DNA from: Nocardioides insulae DSM 17944
Lineage (GTDB): Bacteria > Actinomycetota > Actinomycetes > Propionibacteriales > Nocardioidaceae
Length of the DNA: 64,000 nucleotides
Assembly: GCF_000422825.1 (NCBI RefSeq)
Contig: NZ_KE383929.1
Location: forward strand, 186,001 to 250,000
Direction: 5' to 3'
Shown: positions 16,439 to 24,777 of the stretch, piece after piece
Position numbering within the stretch: the first letter of the stretch is position 1
How the letters are laid out: every line of letters begins with the position of its first letter
Program-made: the position numbers and the translations under genes
Notes under the pieces: generated by a model
What the model was told of the DNA's origin: nothing
Databases searched by the model: none
Seen by the model: only the letters and a program-made list of their open reading frames with translations

Positions 16439-18033
16439 GGGCTCTTCGTCTCCTCCAGTTCGGTGGCCGGGTCGTCCCGATCGGGTACGGCGGCAGCGGT
16501 CGTGGCATCGGTGGTCGGGGCAGCGGTCGCGGGGGCAGGGGCAGTCTGCCCGCGCCGCGAGCGAGCGTACGAGCGCAGGGTGAACAACAGGCCAATGAGG
16601 GTGAGCAGCGCGAGAACTCTGGCCGGCCACGCGCCCATCCGGACCGCGGGGGTGAGCCCGGTGCTGAGCCCCACCCGCTCCACGAGCACGCTCGTGGTGC
16701 GCGGCTCCGCCTCGGCGATCACCGATCCGTCGGGACCGATGATCCCGGTGAGCCCGTTCGGCGAGGCCACCGCGACGTAACGGCCCGTCTCGATCGCGCG
16801 GAGCCGGGTGATCGCGAACTGCTGGTCGATCTGATGGGTGTGGATGAACATCGCGTTGCTGGTCTGCACGGTGACCAGCTCTGCGCCCCGACGGACCTGG
16901 TCGTGGAGCACATCCTCGTAGGCGATGTCGAAGCAGATCGCGTCGGCGACCCGGATCCCCGCGATCGGAAGAGGCTCGGTGCGGGTGCCGCTGACCTGAT
17001 CCCTGCCCAGTTCGGTGAGCCGGCCGAAGTTCCAGCCCTCGAAGACCGAACGGAACGGGATGTATTCGCCGAACGGGACGGGGTGTCGCTTGGTGTAGCG
17101 GTCGGCGGCGCCGGTGACCGGATCCCAGACGATGCCCTGGTTCATGATGTGGCTCTCGCCGGCGTCGACGATGGCGGCGACCAGCACGGGGACTCCCGCG
17201 GCGCGGACGCCCTCCCAGATCGCCTCGTTGGTGGAACGGTCCAGGAAGGGGTCGACCGCGGTGGCGTTCTCGGGCCACAGCACGAAGTCGGGGGCCTGCT
17301 CCTCGCCGCGCTCGACGCGCTCGGCCAGGTCGACGGTCGCCTCGACCATGTTGCGGGTCACCTGGCGGTGGTCGTAGAGGATGTCGTTGCCGGGTCCGGG
17401 GACGTCACCCTGCACCGCGGCCACGGTGGCCTCACCGGTCTCCTCCACCTGCCAGGGCGCGAGCATCACGACCGGGACCAGCGCCACCACCAGCACCAGG
17501 CCCAGCACACCGCGCAGCCGCCGGCCTCGCTCCAGGACCACCCAGGCCAGCAGGCTGCCGGCGAGGGCGACGAGGAAGCCCAGACCGGCCACGCCGACGT
17601 AGGGCAGCAGCGGCGCCACGGGGGTGTCCACGACGGCGTACGACACTCGGCCCCAGGGCATCCCGCTGAACGGCCAGCCGCTGCGGATCGCCTCCATGCT
17701 CGCCCAGGCTGCCGCCGTCCACAGTGGCCATGCCGGTGCCCGGCGCAGCACCGCGACCACCGGTCCGAGCAGCGCGTAGAAGGCTGCCTCGGCGGCGGAG
17801 AGCGCGAGCCAGGCATCGGCGCCGACCGAGGACTTCATCCACCAGATGTGGGTGAAGTAGAACGCGATCCCGAACACCGCTCCCGGCAGTAGCGCTGCCC
17901 TCGCCCGCAGACCGTGGACCGAGCCGACGTAGCCGGCGACCGCGAAGGGCAGCAGCACGGGGAGGGCGAAGGGCTCGAACGCCGCGGTCAGGCCGAGACC
18001 GGAGACCAGAGCGAGGAGCAACCGCGGGAGCAC
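16435..18033 (-). CDS. lnt: Apolipoprotein N-acyltransferase
   Basis: A 532-residue protein with an N-terminal bundle of about six to seven membrane helices, then a nitrilase-like extracytoplasmic domain and a last helix before a Thr/Ala-rich tail. The Lnt triad is visible: Glu in VLWPENATAVDP, Lys in YTKRHPVPFGE and Cys in DAICFDIAYED. The reaction adds the third acyl chain to the N-terminal cysteine of lipoproteins. The GTG start has TAACGT 6 nt upstream. Within the window, substrates could include the FKBP lipoprotein at 27990. Confidence 0.93.
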   Translation of the reverse strand: MLPRLLLALVSGLGLTAAFEPFALPVLLPFAVAGYVGSVHGLRARAALLPGAVFGIAFYFTHIWWMKSSVGADAWLALSAAEAAFYALLGPVVAVLRRAPAWPLWTAAAWASMEAIRSGWPFSGMPWGRVSYAVVDTPVAPLLPYVGVAGLGFLVALAGSLLAWVVLERGRRLRGVLGLVLVVALVPVVMLAPWQVEETGEATVAAVQGDVPGPGNDILYDHRQVTRNMVEATVDLAERVERGEEQAPDFVLWPENATAVDPFLDRSTNEAIWEGVRAAGVPVLVAAIVDAGESHIMNQGIVWDPVTGAADRYTKRHPVPFGEYIPFRSVFEGWNFGRLTELGRDQVSGTRTEPLPIAGIRVADAICFDIAYEDVLHDQVRRGAELVTVQTSNAMFIHTHQIDQQFAITRLRAIETGRYVAVASPNGLTGIIGPDGSVIAEAEPRTTSVLVERVGLSTGLTPAVRMGAWPARVLALLTLIGLLFTLRSYARSRRGQTAPAPATAAPTTDATTAAAVPDRDDPATELEETKSP

Positions 18034-18039
18034 GGGACA

Positions 18040-18045
18040 ACGTTA
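18040..18045 (-). promoter_or_regulatory. -10 hexamer TAACGT, leaderless promoter of lnt
   Basis: On the reverse strand TAACGT ends 6 nt before the lnt GTG at 18033. No Shine-Dalgarno is seen. Confidence 0.45.
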
Positions 18046-18257
18046 GACGGTGACCGCGAGCTCTGCCGGGCCGGAGGCGAGGACGGATGCCTGCGGAGGT
18101 GGCGATGGTGAACCGCGCACCCGGAAGGACCCTGACACACTTCGGTCCGTGCACGATGCCGACGGGCTGCCGACACCGGCCGTTGTCTAAGGAGGCCCGG
18201 GCCCTTCCGGGGCAACGGGTCCACCTTGGTCAAGCGGAGGTGCCTTCGTCAACCCGG

Positions 18258-18296
18258 CCCTGACCTGCATGAACGGGGCGTTTGTGCAGGTCAGGG
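18258..18296. repeat. Inverted repeat, 12-bp arms
   Basis: CCCTGACCTGCA and TGCAGGTCAGGG are perfectly complementary around a 15-nt loop. It lies far from both flanking gene ends (about 225 bp from lnt, 135 bp from the exonuclease start), so it is not an obvious terminator. A dispersed REP-type element is possible. Confidence 0.65.
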
Positions 18297-18337
18297 ACAG
18301 GTTCGGAAGTCAACCTAATTCTGTGGCCCTCAGCACC

Positions 18338-18368
18338 CGTCGGCGTGTCGCGGCACGACACGCCGACG
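18338..18368. repeat. Inverted repeat, 13-bp arms
   Basis: CGTCGGCGTGTCG, loop CGGCA, CGACACGCCGACG. It sits just upstream of the proposed promoter of the exonuclease gene; it could stop read-in transcription or bind a protein. Confidence 0.7.
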
Positions 18369-18430
18369 GCGCGGAACGGTGCTCCCATCCGGGGTATATC
18401 GGAATCGGCTCACGATGATTGGATGAGTTG

Positions 18431-19372
18431 GTGACCACCACGCCCGCCCCAGGCCGCCGGATGCTCCTCGACTCCGCCTCGATGTACTTCCGAGCCTTCT
18501 TCGGTGTCCCCGAGATCCGGGCCGCCGACGGGACGCCGGTCAACGCCGTGCGCGGCCTGCTCGACTTCATCAGCCGACTGGTCGAGCAGTACTCCCCGGC
18601 CGAACTCGTCTGCTGCTGGGACAACGACTGGCGCCCGCAGTGGCGGGTGGACCTGGTGCCGACGTACAAGGGACACCGGGTCGTGACCACCCGGGAGGAC
18701 GCTCCCGACATCGAGGAGGTGCCAGACCCGCTGCAGATCCAGGTGCCCCTCATCCGGGAGACGCTGGCGGCGTTCGGCTTCCCGGTGATCGGAGCGGACG
18801 GCTACGAGGCGGACGACGTGATCGGCACGCTCGCGACCGGTGCCGGACGACCGGTCGACGTGGTCACCGGCGATCGCGACCTGTTCCAACTTGTCGACGA
18901 CGCCCAGGATGTCCGGGTGCTGTACATCGCCCGCGGGGTCGGTCGGCACGAGCGGGTCACCGACGAGTGGGTGCGTGCCAAGTACGCCGTCGAGCCACGT
19001 CAGTACGCCGACTTCGCCACCCTGCGCGGCGACGCGTCCGACGGCCTGCCCGGAGTGGCGGGCGTGGGCGAGAAGACGGCCGCGACCCTGCTGGCCCGGT
19101 TCGGGGACCTTCGCACGATCATCGCGGCCGCCGCCGATCCGGAGTCCGAGATGGCACCGGCACCCAGGCGGAGGATCACCGCGGCCGCGGCGTACCTCGA
19201 GGTCGCACCGACGGTCGTGGCGGTCGCCCGCGACCTCGACCTCCCCCGAGCGGACCTCGATCTGCCCCGGGCCCCCGCCGACCCCGCGACCCTGGCCGAC
19301 CTGGCCGAGCGCTACAACCTGGGCGGTCCGGTGGACCGTCTGACCCGGGCCCTGGCCGGGGTGGACGCATGA
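18431..19372 (+). CDS. 5'-3' exonuclease (DNA polymerase I N-terminal type)
   Basis: A 313-residue FEN/5'-3' exonuclease domain protein. It matches the stand-alone family with ASMYFRAFFGVPEIR, VCCWDNDWRPQWRVDLVPTYK, DGYEADDVIGTLA, VVTGDRDLFQLV and a helix-hairpin-helix at GLPGVAGVGEKTAATLL. Acidic metal ligands are in place. It would remove RNA primers or flaps alongside the polA nuclease. The GTG at 18431 is chosen; a TTG at 18419 would add four residues. It overlaps the next gene by 4 nt (ATGA). Confidence 0.88.
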   Translation: MTTTPAPGRRMLLDSASMYFRAFFGVPEIRAADGTPVNAVRGLLDFISRLVEQYSPAELVCCWDNDWRPQWRVDLVPTYKGHRVVTTREDAPDIEEVPDPLQIQVPLIRETLAAFGFPVIGADGYEADDVIGTLATGAGRPVDVVTGDRDLFQLVDDAQDVRVLYIARGVGRHERVTDEWVRAKYAVEPRQYADFATLRGDASDGLPGVAGVGEKTAATLLARFGDLRTIIAAAADPESEMAPAPRRRITAAAAYLEVAPTVVAVARDLDLPRADLDLPRAPADPATLADLAERYNLGGPVDRLTRALAGVDA

Positions 19373-20475
19373 GCCACCCCCCTCCCCCGCCGGGGCCGCC
19401 CCCAGGGCCGCCGCCGGGGCCACCGCCGGATCCACCTCGGCAGCACCCTCCTGCCCGCCGACAGAGCACCGGCCTGCTGATGGCCCTGCTCGGTGGCGGT
19501 CTCGCCCTGGTGCTGGTGGCCGGCCTGGCACTGGTGATCGGTGTGGCCACCCGCGGCTCGCAACTCCCCGAGGCCGGCACCGGCCGCGACGTGCCGCCGC
19601 CCGCAACCACCACCGAGACCACCCAGCCCAACCAGCCCACCGAGCGGATTCAGCCGACCGGCCCCACTGAGCCGCCCTCCCCGACCGCCACCTCCTCGGC
19701 CGAAGGGGTGCCGCCCTCCCCGTCGACAACACCGCCGGGGCTCCAAGAACCCTCGCCGACGCCGGTGCACCTGTTGGCCCGCAATCCGCTCGTGACCGAC
19801 GAGCAGGTGGCGCTCTCGCCCCGGACCTGCCAGCTCCCCATCTGGAGCGACACCCCCGCCGCCGCCGAGGCCTATTTCCGGGCCGCCGCGACCTGTCTGG
19901 ACCGTTCCTGGGGATCGGCGCTGGCCCACTTCGCCCTGCCCTTCTCCCCACCCGAGCTGCGTTTCCCGCAGGGGAGCCGGACCTATCCGACCTCGTGCGG
20001 CCGCAAGGACGTCGAGGTGGCAGCCGCGTTCTACTGCGACGGGGTCATCTACCTGCCCTTCGCCGGGCTCCAGACCGACTTCTACGACAATCAGCCCGCG
20101 GTGCACCTCTCGCTGATGGCGCACGAGTACGGCCACCACGTCCAGCAGCTGGCCGGGATCCTGCCCGAGTCGACCGACCGAGAGGTCAGAGCCGGGCCCT
20201 CGACCCCGGCCGGGCTGCGGTACAACCGGCGGATGGAGCTGCAGGCGCAGTGCTTCGCCGGCATCTTCTTCCGGGCCCATGCCGGTCGGGGCAGCATCTC
20301 CAACGAGATGCTGCTCGAGGCGGAGACCGACCAGGGCCGGCGCGGCGACTGGTCGGGCCAGAGCCGGGATCACGGCACCCCGCAGCACTACCAGTCCTGG
20401 TGGCAGCGAGGCGCCGAGCGCGGCAGCCCGGCGGACTGCAACACCTATGCCGCACCCGCCGGCGACGTCAGCTGA
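19369..20475 (+). CDS. Membrane-anchored neutral zinc metallopeptidase (YpfJ-like)
   Basis: A 368-residue protein in three parts. A Pro/Gly-rich cytoplasmic start (about 30 residues) comes first, then one membrane helix (GLLMALLGGGLALVLVAGLAL), then a Thr/Pro-rich linker to about residue 140 and the catalytic domain. The zinc motif HEYGHHVQ and a third ligand region (ELQAQCFAG) are present, as in the putative neutral zinc metallopeptidases. It should act outside the membrane. Targets are unknown. Translational coupling to the exonuclease gene is odd for two unrelated roles. Confidence 0.85.
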   Translation: MSHPPPPPGPPPGPPPGPPPDPPRQHPPARRQSTGLLMALLGGGLALVLVAGLALVIGVATRGSQLPEAGTGRDVPPPATTTETTQPNQPTERIQPTGPTEPPSPTATSSAEGVPPSPSTTPPGLQEPSPTPVHLLARNPLVTDEQVALSPRTCQLPIWSDTPAAAEAYFRAAATCLDRSWGSALAHFALPFSPPELRFPQGSRTYPTSCGRKDVEVAAAFYCDGVIYLPFAGLQTDFYDNQPAVHLSLMAHEYGHHVQQLAGILPESTDREVRAGPSTPAGLRYNRRMELQAQCFAGIFFRAHAGRGSISNEMLLEAETDQGRRGDWSGQSRDHGTPQHYQSWWQRGAERGSPADCNTYAAPAGDVS

Positions 20476-20505
20476 TCCCGGTTCCTTCCGAGGCTGGTCC
20501 TCGGC

Positions 20506-23346
20506 TCACTCCTCGGCCAGTCCGGTGTAGGCGACCACGCCGCGCTTGAGCCGTCGGATCGTCTCCCTGGCAGTACGACGCAGCGGGGTGTCGCCGGCCG
20601 CGTCGGCGATCTGGCCGGTCAGGTCGAGCAGCTGCTTCATCCAGCGGACGAAGTCTCCAGCGGCCAGGTCGACCACCCCGAGTACGTCGTCGAGGTCGTC
20701 GCCCTCGGCCCAGCGGTAGGCCGCCCAGGCGAAGCCCAGGTCGGGTTGGCGCAGGAAGTCCAGGTGGTTGTCGCGCTCCAGCGCGTCGAGCTGGGCCCAC
20801 AGATGCACCATCGCGCCGATCCGGTCGCGGACCCGGCCTCCCGGCAGCCTCGGCGGCGCAGCGTCATCGGGTCGCCGGGCCTCGAAGACCAGTGTGGACA
20901 GCGCCGCCGCCAGCTCCGAGGGTGACAGGTCGTCCCAGAAGCCCTCGCGCAGCGACTCGGCGGCGAGCAGATCCAACTCGGAGTAGATCCGGCGCAGGTG
21001 GGCACCGCGTTCGGTCACCTCGACCGGCCCCGCCTCGGCATGGGAGAGATAGCCGAGGGCGGTCAGCACGTCGCAGACCCGGTCGAACTGACGCGCCACC
21101 GTGTTGGTACGCGACTCGACCCGCCGCGCGAGGGTGGCGGCGTCCCGGTCCAGCTTGAAGTACCGCTCCGCCCAGCGGGCATGGTCCTCGCGGTCGGGGC
21201 AGCCGTGGCACGGGTGGGCCTTCATCTGCGCCCGCAGTTCGCCGATCTCGGCCTCCGCGCCCGCGGGCAGGCCGCCCTTCACCGGCCGACGACGGTCCGA
21301 TCCGTCACGGTCCAGCGCGTGGGTGCGGTCCCGCAGCGCTCCGGCCAGCGTTCGCCGCATCTGCGGGTTGCGTCCGTTGAAGTTCTTCGGGACCCGCATC
21401 CGGGCCAGTGACACGACCGGCGTCTGGAAGTCGATCATCGCCAGCCGTCGGGCCTGCCGGTCCAGGGTGATGACGGATGGGCGGGGGTTGTCCTCGTCGT
21501 AGCCGGGGTCGATCACCACGGCGTACCCGGCGAACTTGCCGGACGGGACGTCGATGATGTCCCCTGGCCGGAGCCGGCCCAGCGACTCGACCACCTCGGC
21601 CCGCCGATCGGCCCGGCGGGACCGGCTGGCCTCCTTCTCGACCTCGCCGATCCGGCGGCGGATCCCGGCGTACTCCATGAAGTCGCCCCGGTCGCAGGTC
21701 GCCGAATCGCGGTAGCCCTCCAAGGCGTCCTGGGCCTTGCCCAACTGGCGGGCGAGCCCGACCACGGCCCGGTCCGCCTGGAACTGGGCGAAGGACTGCT
21801 CCAGCAGCTTGCGAGCGGTCTCCCTGCCGAACTGGTGCACCAGGTTGACCGCCATGTTGTACGACGGCCGGAAACTGCTCCGCAGCGGGTAGGTGCGGGT
21901 CGAGGCCATGCCGGCGACCTCACGCGGGTTCATCCCGGGCTGCCAGAGCACCACGCCGTGACCCTCGACGTCCAGGCCACGCCGCCCGGCCCGGCCGGTG
22001 AGCTGGGTGTACTCCCCCGGCGTGATGTCGGCGTGGGTCTCGCCGTTCCACTTGGCGAGCTTCTCGATCACCACCGTCCGGGCCGGCATGTTGATGCCCA
22101 GCGCCAGGGTCTCGGTGGCGAAGACCACCTTCACCAGGCCGCGGAGGAAGAGCTCCTCGACGACCTGCTTGAAGGCCGGCAGCATGCCCGCGTGGTGAGC
22201 GGCCACACCGCGGGTGAGCCCGTCCAGGAAGTCGTGGTAGCCCAGCACGTGCCGGTCCTCATCGGGAAGCTCCCGGCAGGCCTCCTCGACGTAGTCGTAG
22301 ATCGTGTCGCGCTCCTCGGGGGTGGTCAGACGCGCGTTCGCGGCCAGGCACTGGGTCACCGCCGCGTCGCAGCCGACCCGGCTGAAGATGAACACGATCG
22401 CCGGAAGCAGGTCATCACGCTCCAGTGCCGCCACGATCTCGGGGCGCGAGGGGATCCACACCCGTCGCCCGTTGCCGACCTGGCGGCCGCCGTCCCTCCC
22501 CTGGCCGCGCCGTCCGGAGCCCTTGGGGCTGCGTCGGTCGCGCATCTTGGCGGATGCCCAGTCATCGCGCGCCACCCGCATCAGCTCGCCGTTGACCGGG
22601 GCGCCCTCCTGGACGAAGCCCGAGGCCGCATCAACGTCGCTGGACGCGAACAGGTCGTAGAGCCGGCGCCCCACCATGACGTGCTGGAAGAGGGGGACCG
22701 GACGACGTTCGGAGAGCACGGTGGTGGTCTCACCGCGCACGGTCTCGAGCCACTCGCCGAACTCCTCGGCGTTGGACACGGTGGCGCTCAGCGACACCAG
22801 CGTCACCGATTCCGGAAGGTGGATGATGACCTCCTCCCACACCGCCCCTCGAGATCGGTCGGCCAGGTAGTGGACCTCGTCCATCACCACGAATCCGAGG
22901 CCGGTCAGGGTGCTGCTGCCCGCGTAGAGCATGTTGCGCAGCACCTCGGTGGTCATCACCACGATCGGTGCCTCGCCGTTGACGACGTTGTCGCCGGTCA
23001 GAAGGCCGACCCGGTCTGCGCCGTAGCGCCGCACCAGATCATGGAACTTCTGGTTCGACAGGGCCTTGATCGGCGTGGTGTAGAAGGCCTTGCGACCCGT
23101 CTCCAGTGCGAGGTGGATCGCGAACTCGCCCACGATCGTCTTGCCCGAGCCGGTCGGCGCCGCGACGAGCACGCCGCGGCCCTCCTCGATCTCGCGACAG
23201 GCATGGGCCTGGTAGTCGTCCAGCTCGAAGTCGTACATCGAGGTGAAGTCGGAGAAGACCGGGTGCCGGCTGTTACGGCGATGCGCCGCGTAACGCTCGG
23301 CCGGTGACAGTTGTTCGCCCGTGCTTCCGGTGCGCCCCGTATCCAT
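20506..23346 (-). CDS. helY: DEAD/DEAH-box helicase, HelY (Ski2/Mtr4-like)
   Basis: A 946-residue superfamily 2 helicase. Motif I is APTGSGKT near residue 60, motif II DEVH (VMDEVHYLAD), motif III SLSATVSN and motif VI QLTGRAGRRGLD. A long C-terminal region (DSHCT-like, from about residue 770) resembles Ski2/Mtr4 RNA helicases. The likely role is RNA unwinding in turnover or processing. The ATG at 23346 is supported by TAGGTT 7 nt upstream. A conserved actinobacterial neighbour of the tatAC-pafBC region. Confidence 0.9.
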   Translation of the reverse strand: MDTGRTGSTGEQLSPAERYAAHRRNSRHPVFSDFTSMYDFELDDYQAHACREIEEGRGVLVAAPTGSGKTIVGEFAIHLALETGRKAFYTTPIKALSNQKFHDLVRRYGADRVGLLTGDNVVNGEAPIVVMTTEVLRNMLYAGSSTLTGLGFVVMDEVHYLADRSRGAVWEEVIIHLPESVTLVSLSATVSNAEEFGEWLETVRGETTTVLSERRPVPLFQHVMVGRRLYDLFASSDVDAASGFVQEGAPVNGELMRVARDDWASAKMRDRRSPKGSGRRGQGRDGGRQVGNGRRVWIPSRPEIVAALERDDLLPAIVFIFSRVGCDAAVTQCLAANARLTTPEERDTIYDYVEEACRELPDEDRHVLGYHDFLDGLTRGVAAHHAGMLPAFKQVVEELFLRGLVKVVFATETLALGINMPARTVVIEKLAKWNGETHADITPGEYTQLTGRAGRRGLDVEGHGVVLWQPGMNPREVAGMASTRTYPLRSSFRPSYNMAVNLVHQFGRETARKLLEQSFAQFQADRAVVGLARQLGKAQDALEGYRDSATCDRGDFMEYAGIRRRIGEVEKEASRSRRADRRAEVVESLGRLRPGDIIDVPSGKFAGYAVVIDPGYDEDNPRPSVITLDRQARRLAMIDFQTPVVSLARMRVPKNFNGRNPQMRRTLAGALRDRTHALDRDGSDRRRPVKGGLPAGAEAEIGELRAQMKAHPCHGCPDREDHARWAERYFKLDRDAATLARRVESRTNTVARQFDRVCDVLTALGYLSHAEAGPVEVTERGAHLRRIYSELDLLAAESLREGFWDDLSPSELAAALSTLVFEARRPDDAAPPRLPGGRVRDRIGAMVHLWAQLDALERDNHLDFLRQPDLGFAWAAYRWAEGDDLDDVLGVVDLAAGDFVRWMKQLLDLTGQIADAAGDTPLRRTARETIRRLKRGVVAYTGLAEE

Positions 23347-23353
23347 GGGCCCC

Positions 23354-23359
23354 AACCTA
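23354..23359 (-). promoter_or_regulatory. -10 hexamer TAGGTT, leaderless promoter of helY
   Basis: Reverse-strand TAGGTT, 7 nt before the ATG at 23346; no ribosome-binding site. Confidence 0.45.
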
Positions 23360-23388
23360 CTTGCCCGCCCCGAGCCCCGGAGCCAGGC

Positions 23389-24267
23389 TCAGGCGAACAC
23401 CCGCAGAGCTCCGGGCACCACCTCGACGCTCAGGGGCAGCCGGCCGACCCGCTCGCCATCGGCATAGGCGACCACGCCGGGGGCAGCCAGGGTGAGGCGG
23501 CGCACTCGGATCCGCTCGTACTGGGGGTGCCGGACGTGTCCGCCCCGGAACAGTGACGGGTAGACCCGGACCAGCTCGGCCTTGGACACCGGCTTGATCA
23601 GGACGACGTCCAGGAGGCCGTCAGCGGGGTCTGCTCCGTGGGTGAGTCGGATGCCGCCACCGAGGGACTCGGTGTTGCCCACCGAGACCAGCATCGCCTC
23701 CACCTCCCGGACCTCGCCGTCCAGGTCCAAGGTGTAGCGCAGCGGCTCGAACGCGCGCAGTTCCTGGATCAGTGCCCTCGTATAGCGCAGCCGTCCGGGT
23801 GGCCAGGTCAAGGTGTTGGCCCGCTCGTTGACGAGGGCGTCGAAGCCGGCTGCGAGCACGGTGACGATGTAACGGTCCCCGCAGCGGGCCAGGTCGATGG
23901 TGCGGGTACGGCCCGCGATCACCCGGTCGGCGGCCGCCAGCGGGTCGCCCCGCGGCAGGTCGAACTGCCGGGCGGCGTCGTTGCCGGTACCGGTGGGGAT
24001 GATGCCGAGCGGCAGGCCGCTCCCGGCCAGGGCCCGGGCGCCCAGACCCACCATCCCGTCTCCGCCGCAGACCACCAGCGCCTCGACGCCGTCCAGGACC
24101 GCTCGCCGGCCGAGCTCGGCGGCCTCGACGGCGTCACGACCGGTCAGCACACGCACCGCGATCCCCGCGTCCCGGAACCGGCGCACCACCGCGGGCAGCG
24201 CGGACCCTCCGCGCCCCGACCCGGCCGCGGGGTTGTGCAGCAGGGCGATCTCGCGGGCGGGCATCAC
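23389..24267 (-). CDS. Diacylglycerol kinase / lipid kinase family protein
   Basis: A 292-residue DAGK-catalytic-domain protein: LLHNPAAGSGRG at the start, the nucleotide-binding CGGDGMVGLGARAL, and IPTGTGNDAARQF. This family phosphorylates diacylglycerol or related lipids at the membrane surface. The GTG at 24267 is favoured over the adjacent ATG at 24264 because TATCCT lies exactly 7 nt before the GTG. It follows a small conserved gene and tatC in the same direction but has its own promoter. Confidence 0.88.
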   Translation of the reverse strand: MMPAREIALLHNPAAGSGRGGSALPAVVRRFRDAGIAVRVLTGRDAVEAAELGRRAVLDGVEALVVCGGDGMVGLGARALAGSGLPLGIIPTGTGNDAARQFDLPRGDPLAAADRVIAGRTRTIDLARCGDRYIVTVLAAGFDALVNERANTLTWPPGRLRYTRALIQELRAFEPLRYTLDLDGEVREVEAMLVSVGNTESLGGGIRLTHGADPADGLLDVVLIKPVSKAELVRVYPSLFRGGHVRHPQYERIRVRRLTLAAPGVVAYADGERVGRLPLSVEVVPGALRVFA

Positions 24268-24274
24268 GCGCCAG

Positions 24275-24280
24275 AGGATA
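24275..24280 (-). promoter_or_regulatory. -10 hexamer TATCCT, leaderless promoter of the lipid kinase
   Basis: Reverse-strand TATCCT, 7 nt before GTG 24267. It decides between two adjacent start codons. Confidence 0.45.
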
Positions 24281-24326
24281 GGGCACGCTCCGGCGCTACG
24301 TCGGGCGCTACGCCTGACAAGCCGCG

Positions 24327-24764
24327 TCAGTGGGTGTCGCGGTGGTCGCCCCCGACGCTGAGCAGCGCGGCGTACCGGTGCGGGTCGGCGCCGACGGCGC
24401 GTGCGAGCCGGTTGAGCGCCTCGAGGAGCCGTTCGGCATGGAAGGAGGTGCCCGGCACCGCGAGGGTCAGCCGATCGCTCAGTTCGACGGTGAGCACCTC
24501 GCCGCGCACCCAGTGCTGGTGGGCCTTGATCCTGGTTGCCTCGTCGACCACCGGCTGCGGGTAGGCCACGTCGACCGCGAGCAGGTCGCACGCCTCGGTC
24601 TGGCCGGCCGGGCCGGTGAGAACGCCGGCGAGCAGCCGCACCCCGGCACCGGGGCCGGTGCCGGACCAGGCCACCTGCTCGGTGCCGAGCCACTCCGGCA
24701 GGTCGAAGGGATCGAGGTCCGAGCCGTGGAGCCCGCCGGACGATGCCCCGGAGGCGACGCTCAT
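24327..24764 (-). CDS. Conserved hypothetical protein downstream of tatC
   Basis: A 145-residue soluble protein that I do not recognise. It has no signal peptide or membrane helix. The sequence has an acidic first half (DLDPFDLPEWLG) and a C-terminal half with HAERLLEALNRLARAVG. It lies 13 nt after the tatC stop and before the lipid kinase, so it may be carried on the tat transcript. An in-frame ATG at 24800 would overlap tatC by 23 nt; the ATG at 24764 is preferred. A small lipid- or export-related role is only guesswork. Confidence 0.6.
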   Translation of the reverse strand: MSVASGASSGGLHGSDLDPFDLPEWLGTEQVAWSGTGPGAGVRLLAGVLTGPAGQTEACDLLAVDVAYPQPVVDEATRIKAHQHWVRGEVLTVELSDRLTLAVPGTSFHAERLLEALNRLARAVGADPHRYAALLSVGGDHRDTH

Positions 24765-24777
24765 CTGCTGGGGGTGC

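Larger units (their letters stand above)
18034..18430. other. Gene-free stretch between lnt and the 5'-3' exonuclease gene
   Basis: About 400 bp between divergent genes. I see the lnt -10 at the left, two perfect inverted repeats (18258-18296 and 18338-18368) and a TATATC -10-like hexamer near 18395 for the rightward gene. A 52-codon reading frame at 18105 has a good GGAGG but unconvincing codon use. Base composition is slightly less GC-rich than in the flanking genes. Confidence 0.6.

Noticed and set aside
18105..18263. 52-codon reading frame with a good GGAGG in the gap after lnt
   Set aside because: Its third codon positions are not as GC-rich as in real genes here, the product is a mix of Arg and Pro with no recognisable pattern, and it ends in the arm of an inverted repeat.
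18401..18429. Second SigR-like site before the 5'-3' exonuclease gene
   Set aside because: GGAAT and GTT are present but separated by 21 nt, outside the 18-19 nt range.
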